The translations under genes were made by a program, and so were the position numbers. A model generated the notes under the pieces. That model did no database searches. It was not told the origin of the DNA and saw only the letters and a program-made list of their open reading frames with translations. A stretch of 64,000 bases of DNA from Hofstenia miamia (taxonomy: Eukaryota > Xenacoelomorpha > Acoela). Shown here piece by piece: positions 36,701 to 48,700 of the stretch. The DNA lies in contig SCFE01000021.1 in assembly GCA_004352715.1 (NCBI GenBank), forward strand, positions 1,595,295 to 1,659,294, written 5' to 3'. Numbering within the stretch: the first letter of the stretch is position 1; the number at the start of each line of letters is the position of its first letter.

Positions 36701-39700
36701 TCAATTGTTCAAAATTGTTAACAAATTTCTTATTCAGAAGTCGATTGCCATGCTTACTCTAATCTTTGTCATATAGAATTTTTAGGTTGCAAAAGGTAGA
36801 TATTGCTTATGCCAGCATGAGAACAGTGATTTCCATTTGAGGAAAATCAACTCAGCAATCTTTTTATAATACCAATACCTTTTGGTTCTGTTTGTTTATA
36901 TTCTTCAGGAAAAAACCTTACGTCTGAAGACCAACAATTAAGAACAGAAATCTCTGGAGCTCAAAATGTGTCATTTCTAATTTTGCCTTTAAATCGAATG
37001 ATAGCATCCTTCTTTTCATTGGCAGCCATTCGACAAGTTCGTGAAACTTTTTCAAGAAATTCATCTATTTCACTATAAATGAAAGAGCTGTACTCAATTG
37101 TTGCCATGTGCTTTTAGCATGTGGAAGCCCTGTTGCGCATTAACTTAGAAGATAAAAACAGTAAGCAAAATAGCGAGTTTTAACGATGTTTGCAAATAAT
37201 GCTCAAATTTATGCCAATAGTTACACTATATCTGAAGGAGAATCTTCCATTTCAAAGCAATCTCTTGCTTAGATGTTATTTTTTATCACAATTAGAAAAA
37301 ATTCGAGAGGAAATTCTTGTACCTGCTTTTAGCTTCCTCAACGAGCTTCTGTTCCTTCACTAGTTTCTCTTAATGACATCAACAGAATTGAAAACGAGGC
37401 CTTGAGTTCAAAGTTTCCAGAGAAATTCAAAATAATTGGCACATGCTGAATCAGTACATGTAGGTACAGTCGGGACATTCAAATGGAGCCACCCTATAAA
37501 TTCAATATTTTTCTCTCAATACCTGCTTTTGTGAAATAAAGTTTATCAAACTGTTGAATTTCTTAATACTTTCTTAGTTGTGTGATGATAATAACCAAAG
37601 ATAAAAATAAAAAGTTAGACAACAATTACCAAAATAGAGTAGTGCCATTTAAATGGAGCCAGTATCAATAATTGCTTTATTTGATAGACTTTAATTGTAG
37701 AATCAATAGTTTAATGTTAAATTAATACTTTGTTATATTTCTCCATTAGTTGCGATAACATCCACTACGCGCTTTTTCATGGACAACAAGATTTTGGAGG
37801 TGGTCGAGCGATATCTCTTCCCATCGTTTCAAAATGCCTTTTTCAATTTCTTTGATGTCTTACTGTTTTCCATTTGGATATACAAACCTTACTATATCAC
37901 CCATAATTTTTCTATTGGGTTTAGATCGGGACTTTTTGAAGACCATGGTAATAAGGATATGTTTAGGTCTTCAAACCATCCCATTTTTTCTGCACTGCAA
38001 TGAATCGAAGCCAGATCCTGGTTCAAAAAATGAAATCTGTTTGAAATACGGCTTGAAACGGTAACAGATAGTTACCTAATGTTTCCGTGTACTTGGTGGA
38101 ATTTTGATTGCGTTCAAACAACGCAATTTGGGATTTTCCACGGACACTAAATGCCGCCCATATCATAACAGATCAACTACCAGTCTGCCTCTTAGAATCG
38201 GTTTGTACCATGCCAATAGTACTGATTACCATCTGGTATCTTCAGATTAAATTTCTTTTCATTAGACCATGTGATGTGCTTCACATTTTCATCCCAGTAC
38301 ATCCTTTTCCTTGATCATTTTAGTCGATTGGCCTTATGTGCCTTGGTCAAGGCTGGTTGCTTTTTTCCACTTTCTTATATTTCAAATCCTTATCAGCATT
38401 TAATATTCGCCTTACTTCACGCAGGGAAATAGGTAAATTGTGTTTCAGCTGCGAAGGCGAAGCTGATGATGTATCTTTTTTGATTTCTTGAAGAATTCGC
38501 TTTGTAGCATTGGAAATTCCTAAAGCTATGCCTCTCGTTTTTCCCAATAGAGTCCTCAACTCCTCCTGTCTACTGTACATTGATGACACTGCGATTTTCA
38601 ACTTTGGTAGTTCTATTGCCTCCAATATTACCTCTGATCTTGAGAAAACAGAAAACTCTGTAGGTTATGTCGTATGAATCATGAAACGCCCTTTCTTATA
38701 TGTGAGTAAATAAACGAGGATCCAAGGCGATTCGTTTTAACAAAAGTATCGTGGGGACGTTGAGTGCGCAAAGAATAAAGATGGGTTCGTGCCTGAGAAA
38801 CAAGGTAATGAAGAGGGTGTGATTACTTCTGAATATTATTCCATAATTTGCCGCATATAATTTCTCTTCTATCAAACAGTGTAGGTGAACTCAGTTTTTC
38901 ACGTGCTTCAGAATACGTCAAATTGGGCAAAATTATTTTGAAAGCTCGACGCTGTATACGTTCGATATTGTCACGTTGACTTTGTGTAAGCTGATTATGC
39001 CACAAAGGAGAGCAATATTCCAAGAGGGGTCGCACGGTGGAAGTGTAAATAGTGTAGACGTGATCAGGGGTAACACCATTGTGAACTGAAAGCTTAAGAA
39101 AATGTAGACGTTTGGACGCCTTGCGCACCAAGTGATTTGTATTTTCTGACCATTTCAAGTTCGACTGTAAAAAAAACGCCTAGTAGTTTCACAGGGTCGG
39201 CACGATTGACGATGATGTCATCAAATTCAAGTAAAGCAGGTTGGGTAAAATTGTGCAAGAAAGATATAGTGAGTTCCTTGGATTTATTTGGATGCAATGC
39301 CATATTGTGTTCATCTACCCGTCTTACTACCTGTCTTAGTGTATCAATGGCACATCTTGGCGCTGATTTCTTTACTACTTCCCAAAAAGTAGTATCGTCG
39401 ACGTATTTCAGACGCATCTCGTAATCAATCAGCAAACTATTTACGAGGAGAATAAACAGCCAAGGACCTAATTTGGTCCCTTGAGGCACCCCAGCTAAAA
39501 CATCATTCCAACTCGATAATGTACCATCGGGCAGACGAATCCTTTGTTTCCTTCGTGTCAAAAAGGACAATATCCAATTTAACGAATAGCTAGACAAATT
39601 GATCTCTAAAAGTTTACTCTTTAGCACACGGTGATCTACCAAATCAAAGGCTTTGGTAAAATCTAGGAGAAAAATACGTATAAATTTACTGCCATCATCC

Positions 39701-42700
39701 AAATCTTCAAACCATTTGTGAAGTAGCTCTACCAACCCCAGAACAGTGGATTTACCTGGTACTGCACCGAATTGCTTTGGGTCAAGAACTTTTAAGATTT
39801 TCGGTTTCAACTCATATTCTAATATTATGTCTTCAATCATTTTGGAAAACTGACTAGTAATTGATATTGAGCGTATATCAGAAAACACCGACTCAATGGG
39901 ATTTCTCTTCGGAAGACAAACTATGTCAGCGGAAGCAAAAGGAGTTGCACATGCTTGACTAAGAGATAAATTTACTAATAAAGTAATTGGCTCAGTCAGT
40001 TCGCAAGCATAATCTTTCAGTATCCAACTAGGTAGACAGATACCATTAATATCCGGTCCAGCAGACTTGTCAATTTTAACAGCGCTCAGTCTTCTAAAAA
40101 TTTCAAAAGTGTCTACCTGGATAGGTGTATCACTCAAAGAAAATGAAACACGATCGCTATCAGTAATTGGCTGAAATTTATTNGTAACACCATTGTGAAC
40201 TGAAAGCTTAAGAAAATGTAGACGTTTGGACGCCTTGCGCACCAAGTGATTTGTATTTTCTGACCATTTCAAGTTCGACTGTAAAAAAAAACGCCTATTA
40301 GTTTCACAGGGTCGGCACGATTGACGATGATGTCATCAAATTCAAGTAAAGCAGGTTGGGTAAAATTTTGCAAGAAAGATATAGTGAGTTCCTTGGATTT
40401 ATTTGGATGCAATGCCATATTGTGTTCATCTGACCAGTTTACTACCTGTCTTAGTGTATCAATGCCACATCCTGACGCTGATTTCTTTACTACTTCCCAA
40501 AAAGTAGTATCGTCGACGTATTTCAGACGCATCTCGTAATCAATCAGCAAACTATTTACGAGGAGAATAAACAGCCAAGGACCTAATTTGGTCCCTTGAG
40601 GCACCCCAGCTAAAACATCATTCCAACTCGATAATGTACCATCGGGCAGACGAATCCTTTGTTTCCTTCGTGTCAAAAAGGACAATATCCAATTTAACGA
40701 ATAGCTAGACAAATTGATCTCTAAAAGTTTACTCTTTAGCACACGGTGATCTACCAAATCAAAGGCTTTGGTAAAATCTAGGAGAAAAATACGTATAAAT
40801 TTACTGCCATCATCCAAATCTTCAAACCATTTGTGAAGTAGCTCTACCAACCCCAGAACAGTGGATTTACCTGGTACTGCACCGAATTGCTTTGGGTCAA
40901 GAACTTTTAAGATTTTCGGTTTCAACTCATATTCTAATATTATGTCTTCAATCATTTTGGAAAACTGACTAGTAATTGATATTGAGCGTATATCAGAAAA
41001 CATCGACTCAATGGGATTTCTCTTCGGAAGACAAACTATGTCAGCGGAAGCAAAAGGAGTTGCACATGCTTGACTAAGAGATAAATTTACTAATAAAGTA
41101 ATTGGCTCAGTCAGTTCGCAAGCATAATCTTTCAGAATCCAACTAGGTAGACAGATACCATTAATATCCGGTCCAGCAGACTTGTCAATTTTAACAGCGC
41201 TCAGTCTTCTAAAAATTTCAAAAGTGTCTACCTGGATAGGTGTATCACTCAAAGAAAATGAAACACGATCGCTATCAGTAATTGGCTGAAATTTATTCGT
41301 TATGCTAGTAAGCTCATTATTTATGAAGGATGCCAGATCAGTTGGTGCATAACCAGCAAGAGAGTTGCTTAAGGGCAGACAATTTTTCTTTTCTTTAGCC
41401 ATTCCAGCCAAACTTTTTACAGACTTCCACCATATGCTTGGATTAGAATTCTTCAGATTTTTAATTTTGTTAGTATAAAACAGGCGACGCCTTGACGATA
41501 TAATTCTAGCAATTTGATTACGTAGTTTCTTAAAAGTGGTGGAATCACCCTTCTGTAATGCCACATGACGCCTATTGATAAGGTTCCTGAGATGGTCATT
41601 GATCCAAGGTTTATCATTTGCCCTCTTCCGCAATGTTCCTTTTAATTCCGCGGCTGCTGTGAAACTCTCTTTTTGTTCAATCCTTGCGCCATTCTTCTCT
41701 ACTCATCTCCCTCTTGGTGGCCTTTTCGTTCCTTGTTCCATTCTATGGAACGTTATACAAAACAATAGAAATTGAGGTAAAGAGTGCAAGAATTCCTGCT
41801 TGTCATTCTAGTCCTAATCTACATTTTCCCATTCAAATTATGGAATTGCAATATTGCATGCACTATTTGAAAAAATATTATCAAATTTAAGAGCAAATGA
41901 AGCATCGACTCCAACATGATTGAATTTGCATTGTTGTTGCTAGACTATATTTCAATTAGATAAAATCATTCATAAAGTTCTAAATTTCATATTCTATTTC
42001 ATTTTGTGCAACTACATACATTTTTTTCATTAAATTTTGCTAGACTTTGCTTTAATTTTCATTAATGTTTGCTTTAAAAATTTCATGTCTAAAATCTTAG
42101 AATACATGTTTTCGATTCGATCACCTTGACCATATTCCCCACTATGAGACCTAATTGATATGTTATTGAACAAGCTGTATATTTTATTTTAGCACATAGG
42201 AATAGACCAATGTCATTTTGAAAATTAGAAATAGAATATGTTTTTCTTTTTAGTTTGAATATGATGCTAATTTTTATAGATCTGGTTAAAACCGGTTAAA
42301 ATCTGGTTAAGCTAAGCAGAAATCCGGTCCGGTTAATCCTGTTAAAGTATATTAGGACGCACAGCACTAGTACACATGTAGTACAATACGCAAGGAGCTA
42401 GTATTTATATTACAAATTACAAAGTGTATTTTCATATACAAAATAGCATTGTTGGTACACAGTGTACCATTACGCAAGAGATATTTCAATGGTGTTACAC
42501 GAGTGGCCCAAAACGCGGGAAACTTGTTAAGAATGCATGAATAATCAGAATTAATGAGATTCCTTTTTTGTGGACGTATTGAATTTTTTAAGAGATTCCT
42601 TGTGGTGGCTCCATTTAAATGTCACTACTCTATTTTGGTAACTTTTGTCTAACTTTTTTTTGTATTGGTTATTATGCTATCTATCTTATTGAAATTCAAA

Positions 42701-45700
42701 CATCTCTCCTTTTCCTTAATGACTATATTAAATTAAATGAGCAATCGCAAAACTTTTGAGTTTAGATAAAAATTATAATGGCTTTCATCACATATCAATT
42801 AAATTGTGGAATAATTTAGAGTATGAAACGCGAATGGAAAAAAACTATAAAAAATTTAGAAAAAAATTATATATTGTACATATTAATTTGTAGTTATTTG
42901 TTCATGTTTTATTTTATTTTTTTGTCATGTGTTAGTTTGTTACTCTGACTCTTATCATCACACGCCTAAGAAAATATTATGATATTGAACAGTTTGATAT
43001 ACTTTTTGCTTCGCAAAGCCGGGTATTGAGAGAAAAATGTTGAGTTTATAGGGTGGCTTCATTTGAGTGTCTCCCACTGCACCTACATTTAAGTTGCACT
43101 TGCGGCACAGCATGTGAATAGTTTTGTTGAAGACGACAATTCATTTATGCAATGTCGCTTACAACAACAATTCATTGCAATTGAATGTCTTAAAAAGCTT
43201 CATAGTTTCACAATGTGATATACTAAAATTGCACATGATGCCTGTATTTAAAACTTACATATTGGTTGAGGGAGATGAAATTGCTTAAATCAAAGGAATG
43301 GAGATTTTATTATGCACCCAAGAAGTTATGGTCAGGAAATAATGAATATGGGTTTTCATCAACTCAATGTCTCTGAAAAAGAGAGGTTTTCAGAAATCAC
43401 TCCTGTCACAAACCAAGGTCAACCAGTCTAAAAAAGGCATGGAAGGTGCTGATAATCACATTAAGTTATCGTGTGAAAGCCCCCAATGGTCCTCAATTTT
43501 CCACGGAGTAACGCTTTTTGAGATAGTTTTTGTAGTGTTGATGCAATAGCGTTTACGGCAAATCAGGATAGCCTACTGATTGGGCAGTGGAAGGTTAGGG
43601 CTAACCAATAGATCAAAACAGTTTAAATGCTCGTCTGCTATGCGCTATGTTTTGTATCTAAAAATCATGGGCTATGTTTTTCTAGATTAAATATACATGT
43701 GTGATTCAAATGTGGATTTGGCAAATAACTAGAGTATATAATTGTTTTATCATCATGCTTTTATCGGAGCTTTATGATTTTATGTGATTGCCTAATGTAT
43801 ATTGCATGGTGTGCAATATAGAAATCTATAGATAGTTAAATTCAACATTTGAGAATGACATGCTAGTGTTTTTTACTTTTTAGTTTAAATATGGTCTTCG
43901 TGGTGACTACGAGAAAAGCGTTGGCATTATGTTTGAAACGCATACGATTGCACTTACGACACACACAAATCAAGACTGCTTAGCGAAAGCTGCTATTCTG
44001 TGGGAGTTTAATCCCAACAGCGATTACAAAGAATTCTTCAACGAAATTTTCTGCAATTCTGGTTACCACTCATTGGCGAACGATGCTAATTTAGATAATC
44101 TTGTTAGAAAAATTCCAGCATCTCAGGATTCTGCGTATCAACGGGTAATCTTTCCTTTTTGTTTGCTTATCTATACAATAATGTGAATTCTATGAAATTG
44201 TTGACCAGGTTTATCCTGTGCTTTTATCTCATTTTCAAACTAAATATTTTTACTACAAATTTTGGTGCAATTGAAATGTTCAAGATTATAGACTTCAAAA
44301 AGTCGAGATTTCTTTGATTATTTCTTGTTATTGTAATTCAAGCAGAAATAACATATGGTTCCTCAATTTGAACAATGTATAGCGCTTTGGTTGTGATACT
44401 GGAGGATATTTACAGGGTTCAGATGAAGTAGTATAGTTAGGGAGTAAATATAATGTGAGCTCCCTCCCACATAAACATATACATGAACAATATTTTTGTT
44501 CAATGTTCTGCGTTAGGGTCCTCCAGGACCGGAATTGTTAGATCACCGTTCCAATCCATCCCATCGGAGCTGGTTCCAGTGGTCCTATGACATAGCTCTT
44601 ATTTCAGACAAAAACTGTGAAATTTCGAGTAGTATTTTGAAATTCTTATTCACAATTTCTTCATTTTATGGTTCCAGTATTATTGATTCCCATATTTCAG
44701 TTTTATGGAAGGTTCTGCAGAACCCTGTTTTGCTTGGATGCGTTAACAAGTAAATACAATAATTTAATAAATACAATAAATTTTAAAAAATGGTTGTTTT
44801 GATTGCATTGACAACTTCTAACAAATATCAAGTTGCAAGTATAGTTTGTGGTATCATCTACACAAGCTTCATTTCACGGACATTTGTTGAATTATGCTTA
44901 GTAATTAACAGAATTAATTATGTAGTAATAAGCNACATATACATGAACAATATTTTTGTTCAATGTTCTGCGTTAGGGTCCTCCAGGACCGGAATTGTTA
45001 GATCACCGTTCCAATCCATCCCATCGGAGCTGGTTCCAGTGGTCCTATGACATAGCTCTTATTTCAGACAAAAACTGTGAAATTTCGAGTAGTATTTTGA
45101 AATTCTTATTCACAATTTCTTCATTTTATGGTTCCAGTATTATTGATTCCCATATTTCAGTTTTATGGAAGGTTCTGCAGAACCCTGTTTTGCTTGGATG
45201 CGTTAACAAGTAAATACAATAATTTAATAAATACAATAAATTTTAAAAAATGGTTGTTTTGATTGCATTGACAACTTCTAACAAATATCAAGTTGCAAGT
45301 ATAGTTTGTGGTATCATCTACACAAGCTTCATTTCACGGACATTTGTTGAATTATGCTTAGTAATTAACAGAATTAATTATGTAGTAATAAGCTATTGGC
45401 TTGTAAACTGACAACTCACCTTTTTATATCTGCGTTGCATGCACAATTTTATTTCAGTACATGCATACCAAGTTTCATTAATATAATTCATACCAAAGTG
45501 GAAATATTTTTTACACTGATCATGGTCAGCGAAAAAAATGAAGTAAATATCCTCGAAAAGTATTTCTCTCCTTTAAATTACTACTACAAATTAATTGATT
45601 CTTTCAAAATATAGTTCAAGACATTGAAACAGCTTGCCTTTACGAGGGTTTTATTATAATAAATTATTTTGGTATTTTTTGCGATTTTTGTGGGTTTTTT

Positions 45701-48700
45701 CACTCCTTAGAATATTCAAATAATTATTTCGCTAGTTATTCTGAATTTTGAAACAATGCCTTATTAACCATGTGAGGCTTGGTGGTGCGTATATGTCCCA
45801 AATCATTTTTTCTAGACTGCTATAATTCGCATGTTTATTTTGCATAACTAATCTTAAGATAATTGTAAGTTAATATATTTATAGTTTCAGCCAAATTGTC
45901 TTTTCAACTTGAGCATGATATTTCTGTTTGATCAATCTGATCACTGATTTGGAAATAAATATAATTAAGCGAATCATGTGGTTAAAAAGGGTGTTTGTCT
46001 ACAAATATGTGTGAAAAATTTATGATATTGATCCTAGTGTCTTGCCACTCATTTTTTGGCAATCATTAATGGACTCATTTAGGGGCTGCAGGTACATATA
46101 TGTACCACCGTAGTGTAGCGTCATAGATGCATTTCAAAATTTAATTTTGGAGATAGGGTTCTGTTTACCATGTGCTTAATGCAATATCTTTCGTTTTTAC
46201 AACGAAGGCAGCTTCAATTTCCTTATGGACCCTAAAGGGTTAACAGAAACTCTTGTGAGCTAAATTTTCACTCACTATTTCATTGCTTCATTTGTTAATG
46301 GTATAAATTGTTTTAATATAAATGTAGAATGTGAGAGCTTGTTTTAATTAATTCGTGAGTTGGGTACTACCGACTCCCAATAAATATATACATTTTAGAT
46401 GGTCCATACAAAAATGGCGGAACGTCCTTTCTCATTTTGGACTTGGTTTTTCCATGCAAGTAAGTTTTTCAGGTCTAAACATTTGCAATATTTGTGCGCA
46501 ACTCACTGCTTTCTTGGTTTTGCCAACAGTGCAGAACTAGAACTTATTCATCCATCGCAGTTCGGATGCAATATTGTTGCTATTCGCTTCATGGAAAGTG
46601 AGTTTGGGAAACTGTGTATTTCAGTGTATAATCAAGCACGTAGTAGATGGAGTCACAATAGTCTTACAACAGACCAATGTTTTAAAGTAAGTTTTAATAG
46701 TTCTTGGATTATTGAAATCAAAATATCTTTTTTGAATTTACATTTCGTATAGGAATCATAATAACTAGTCGGTTATATGCAGTGATGATGCAGCGACCCT
46801 ATCTCGAATTTTAGAAATATTTAACTGATATTTTTTAGTTTGCGTAAAATAATAATCATAATAGTTAGGCACGTCACGAAACTTAATAAAGTTTTCAAGC
46901 ATGAGTCCTGCACGACACGAAAATCCCTTAATTTTTCGTTTAATGTAAAGGGCATCCTAGATTAAATCTGTATGAATGACATGTTTTTTTTCGCGAAATT
47001 GTTTCAATTAATAATTTAACAAACTGTTCAAGAAAAAAATTTTCGACGATTTTAATATGCAAATTAATAGATTTAGAAAATAAAAAATAAAAAATATATT
47101 TTATACGTATTTTAATGTAGACACGACAACGGCACGGGCACGGGCACGAAGATGTCTGTAAAAATGGGCACAAGCACGGCACGGATCCAACACTGAATGC
47201 CTTTATAATGAACGCTTTTATAACGAACTATTCTTATAGCGAACATGTTTTTGAAGCCCAATTTGGCCCTAGTGCTTATGCTTACATCTAAAATTACAAA
47301 TATTAGTAACTTTTGTTATTTAATATTTTTGGTGTGATAATATTATGTAGATTTCTCTGTTTCGATATTTTACGATACTTTTCTTCAGGCTTCGATAGTT
47401 CAAATAAGTTTCTGTGGAATTTTTGGAATTTCGCTTATTAGGAACGCATTATATTTTTCTTCATGAAAGTTTTTTCCCAATTTCTTTCAATTTTTTAGTT
47501 TTTTTTCAGCCCTAATCCGAATAAGTCGTCGTTAAGGTGCTGATGGAAAGAGTTACCCCACCAAGGTTTCCCTAAACTTTAAATATAAGAACCATTTTAC
47601 GGCTTTTCAAGCTTACTCCCTTCTGATGCTTGTTCGATTTCCAATGATCCAGGATATAAGTTGTATGGCAAGCATACATCCTGAGGAGCAGACGCTGCAG
47701 AAAATTTCCAAGCTGTCAACATTTGTCTTCAAAATTTTAAAACAAGACTTTTCAGATACAATAATGCGTAAATTTGGGATTGAACTTGAATTGGCGGGAC
47801 ATTACTAAAATTATGCGCGCAAGCAATATTTCAATTCGATCTGAAAAGTAAATAACAATTAGAGCGGTGCAATCTTATGAAAATGATAAAAGTATTGCCA
47901 CACTGCTATGTATTCAAAACTCATTTGACTTCAAATAAATTTAAACTTCACACGTTTTATTCTGTTTTTTCTGAAAAAGGCTAAAGGAGGTGTCACCCGG
48001 TTAGTCTTTTGACTATAGTCAGAAAACATTTTTTCTATAGTCAAAAGACTAATCGTGTGGCACCGAGGAATACGAAAATAACTATTTCCGTATTCCTCGT
48101 GTGGCACCCCCAAAAAGTTACTTTTGCGGTTTACGATTTGTCATAATTATGAAATAGAAATTGGTTGTAGTCTTGTGGCACCTCCGCCCAATAGTAAACT
48201 TTTTTTAATTTTATTAAAAACTACGAATTTTTATAATAAATAACATTGAACTTTTCAACTTAATTATTAATAAAGACACAATTTAGTTAAGATTGTGAGC
48301 ATTAAAATTTCTTTGTGTTTTTAACTGGATATTATTGAAGACAGCTTTCAAAGGTTGTTTCGATTACTATTAATTATCTTCTCTACTCATGCACTTGTTT
48401 ATGAATGATTAATTAACTACATCTTTTTATAATATCGTCACAATATTTTCCTGACGCCTACATTTGAAATGTAATTACAACGACCCACTTAGTAATAAGT
48501 GCACATGTATATATGCAATGCAGTTTACGCAATTGCTATTCGAAAATAGTTTTTGACTAATAATCAAATTGTTTGACTAACAGACAAAAGAATGCAAAAC
48601 CATAATTTTGACTATAGGCCATAGATTAACCGTGTGACACCCCCTTAAAATATACGCACAATAGCTAGGTATCAAAACACAAACGTATCAAAATTATAAA

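Larger units (their letters stand above)
38700..41690 (-). mobile_element. Non-LTR retrotransposon (LINE), 5'-truncated, inside the Tc1 element
   Basis: Minus-strand reverse transcriptase with its upstream linker region but no endonuclease domain. It sits between Tc1 coding sequence (38640 and below) and the Tc1 right inverted repeat. Ends are approximate because neither a target duplication nor a clear 3' tail was defined. About 1.1 kb is counted twice because of the single-N join at 40183. Confidence 0.75.
37463..43083 (-). mobile_element. Tc1-like DNA transposon with about 200-bp inverted repeats, interrupted by a LINE
   Basis: TA at 37461-37462 and 43084-43085. Left end GGTACAGTCGGGACATTC. 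The right end inverted begins GGTGCAGTGGGAGACACTC, then GAAGCCACCCTATAAA against GGAGCCACCCTATAAA on the left. The inverted repeats run to about 37667 on the left (ending near 'tagtgccatttaaatgg'). On the right they start at about 42603, where about 260 bp (about 42690-42945) interrupt them. The element lies in intron 3 of STAT copy A on the opposite strand. Confidence 0.8.

Noticed and set aside
39094-40272. 392-codon 'fusion' frame of LINE tail followed by RT
   Set aside because: It is created by reading across the N at 40183 between duplicated contig ends; it is a chimera.
44790-45050. 86-codon frame spanning an N
   Set aside because: Artefact of the single-N join at 44934.
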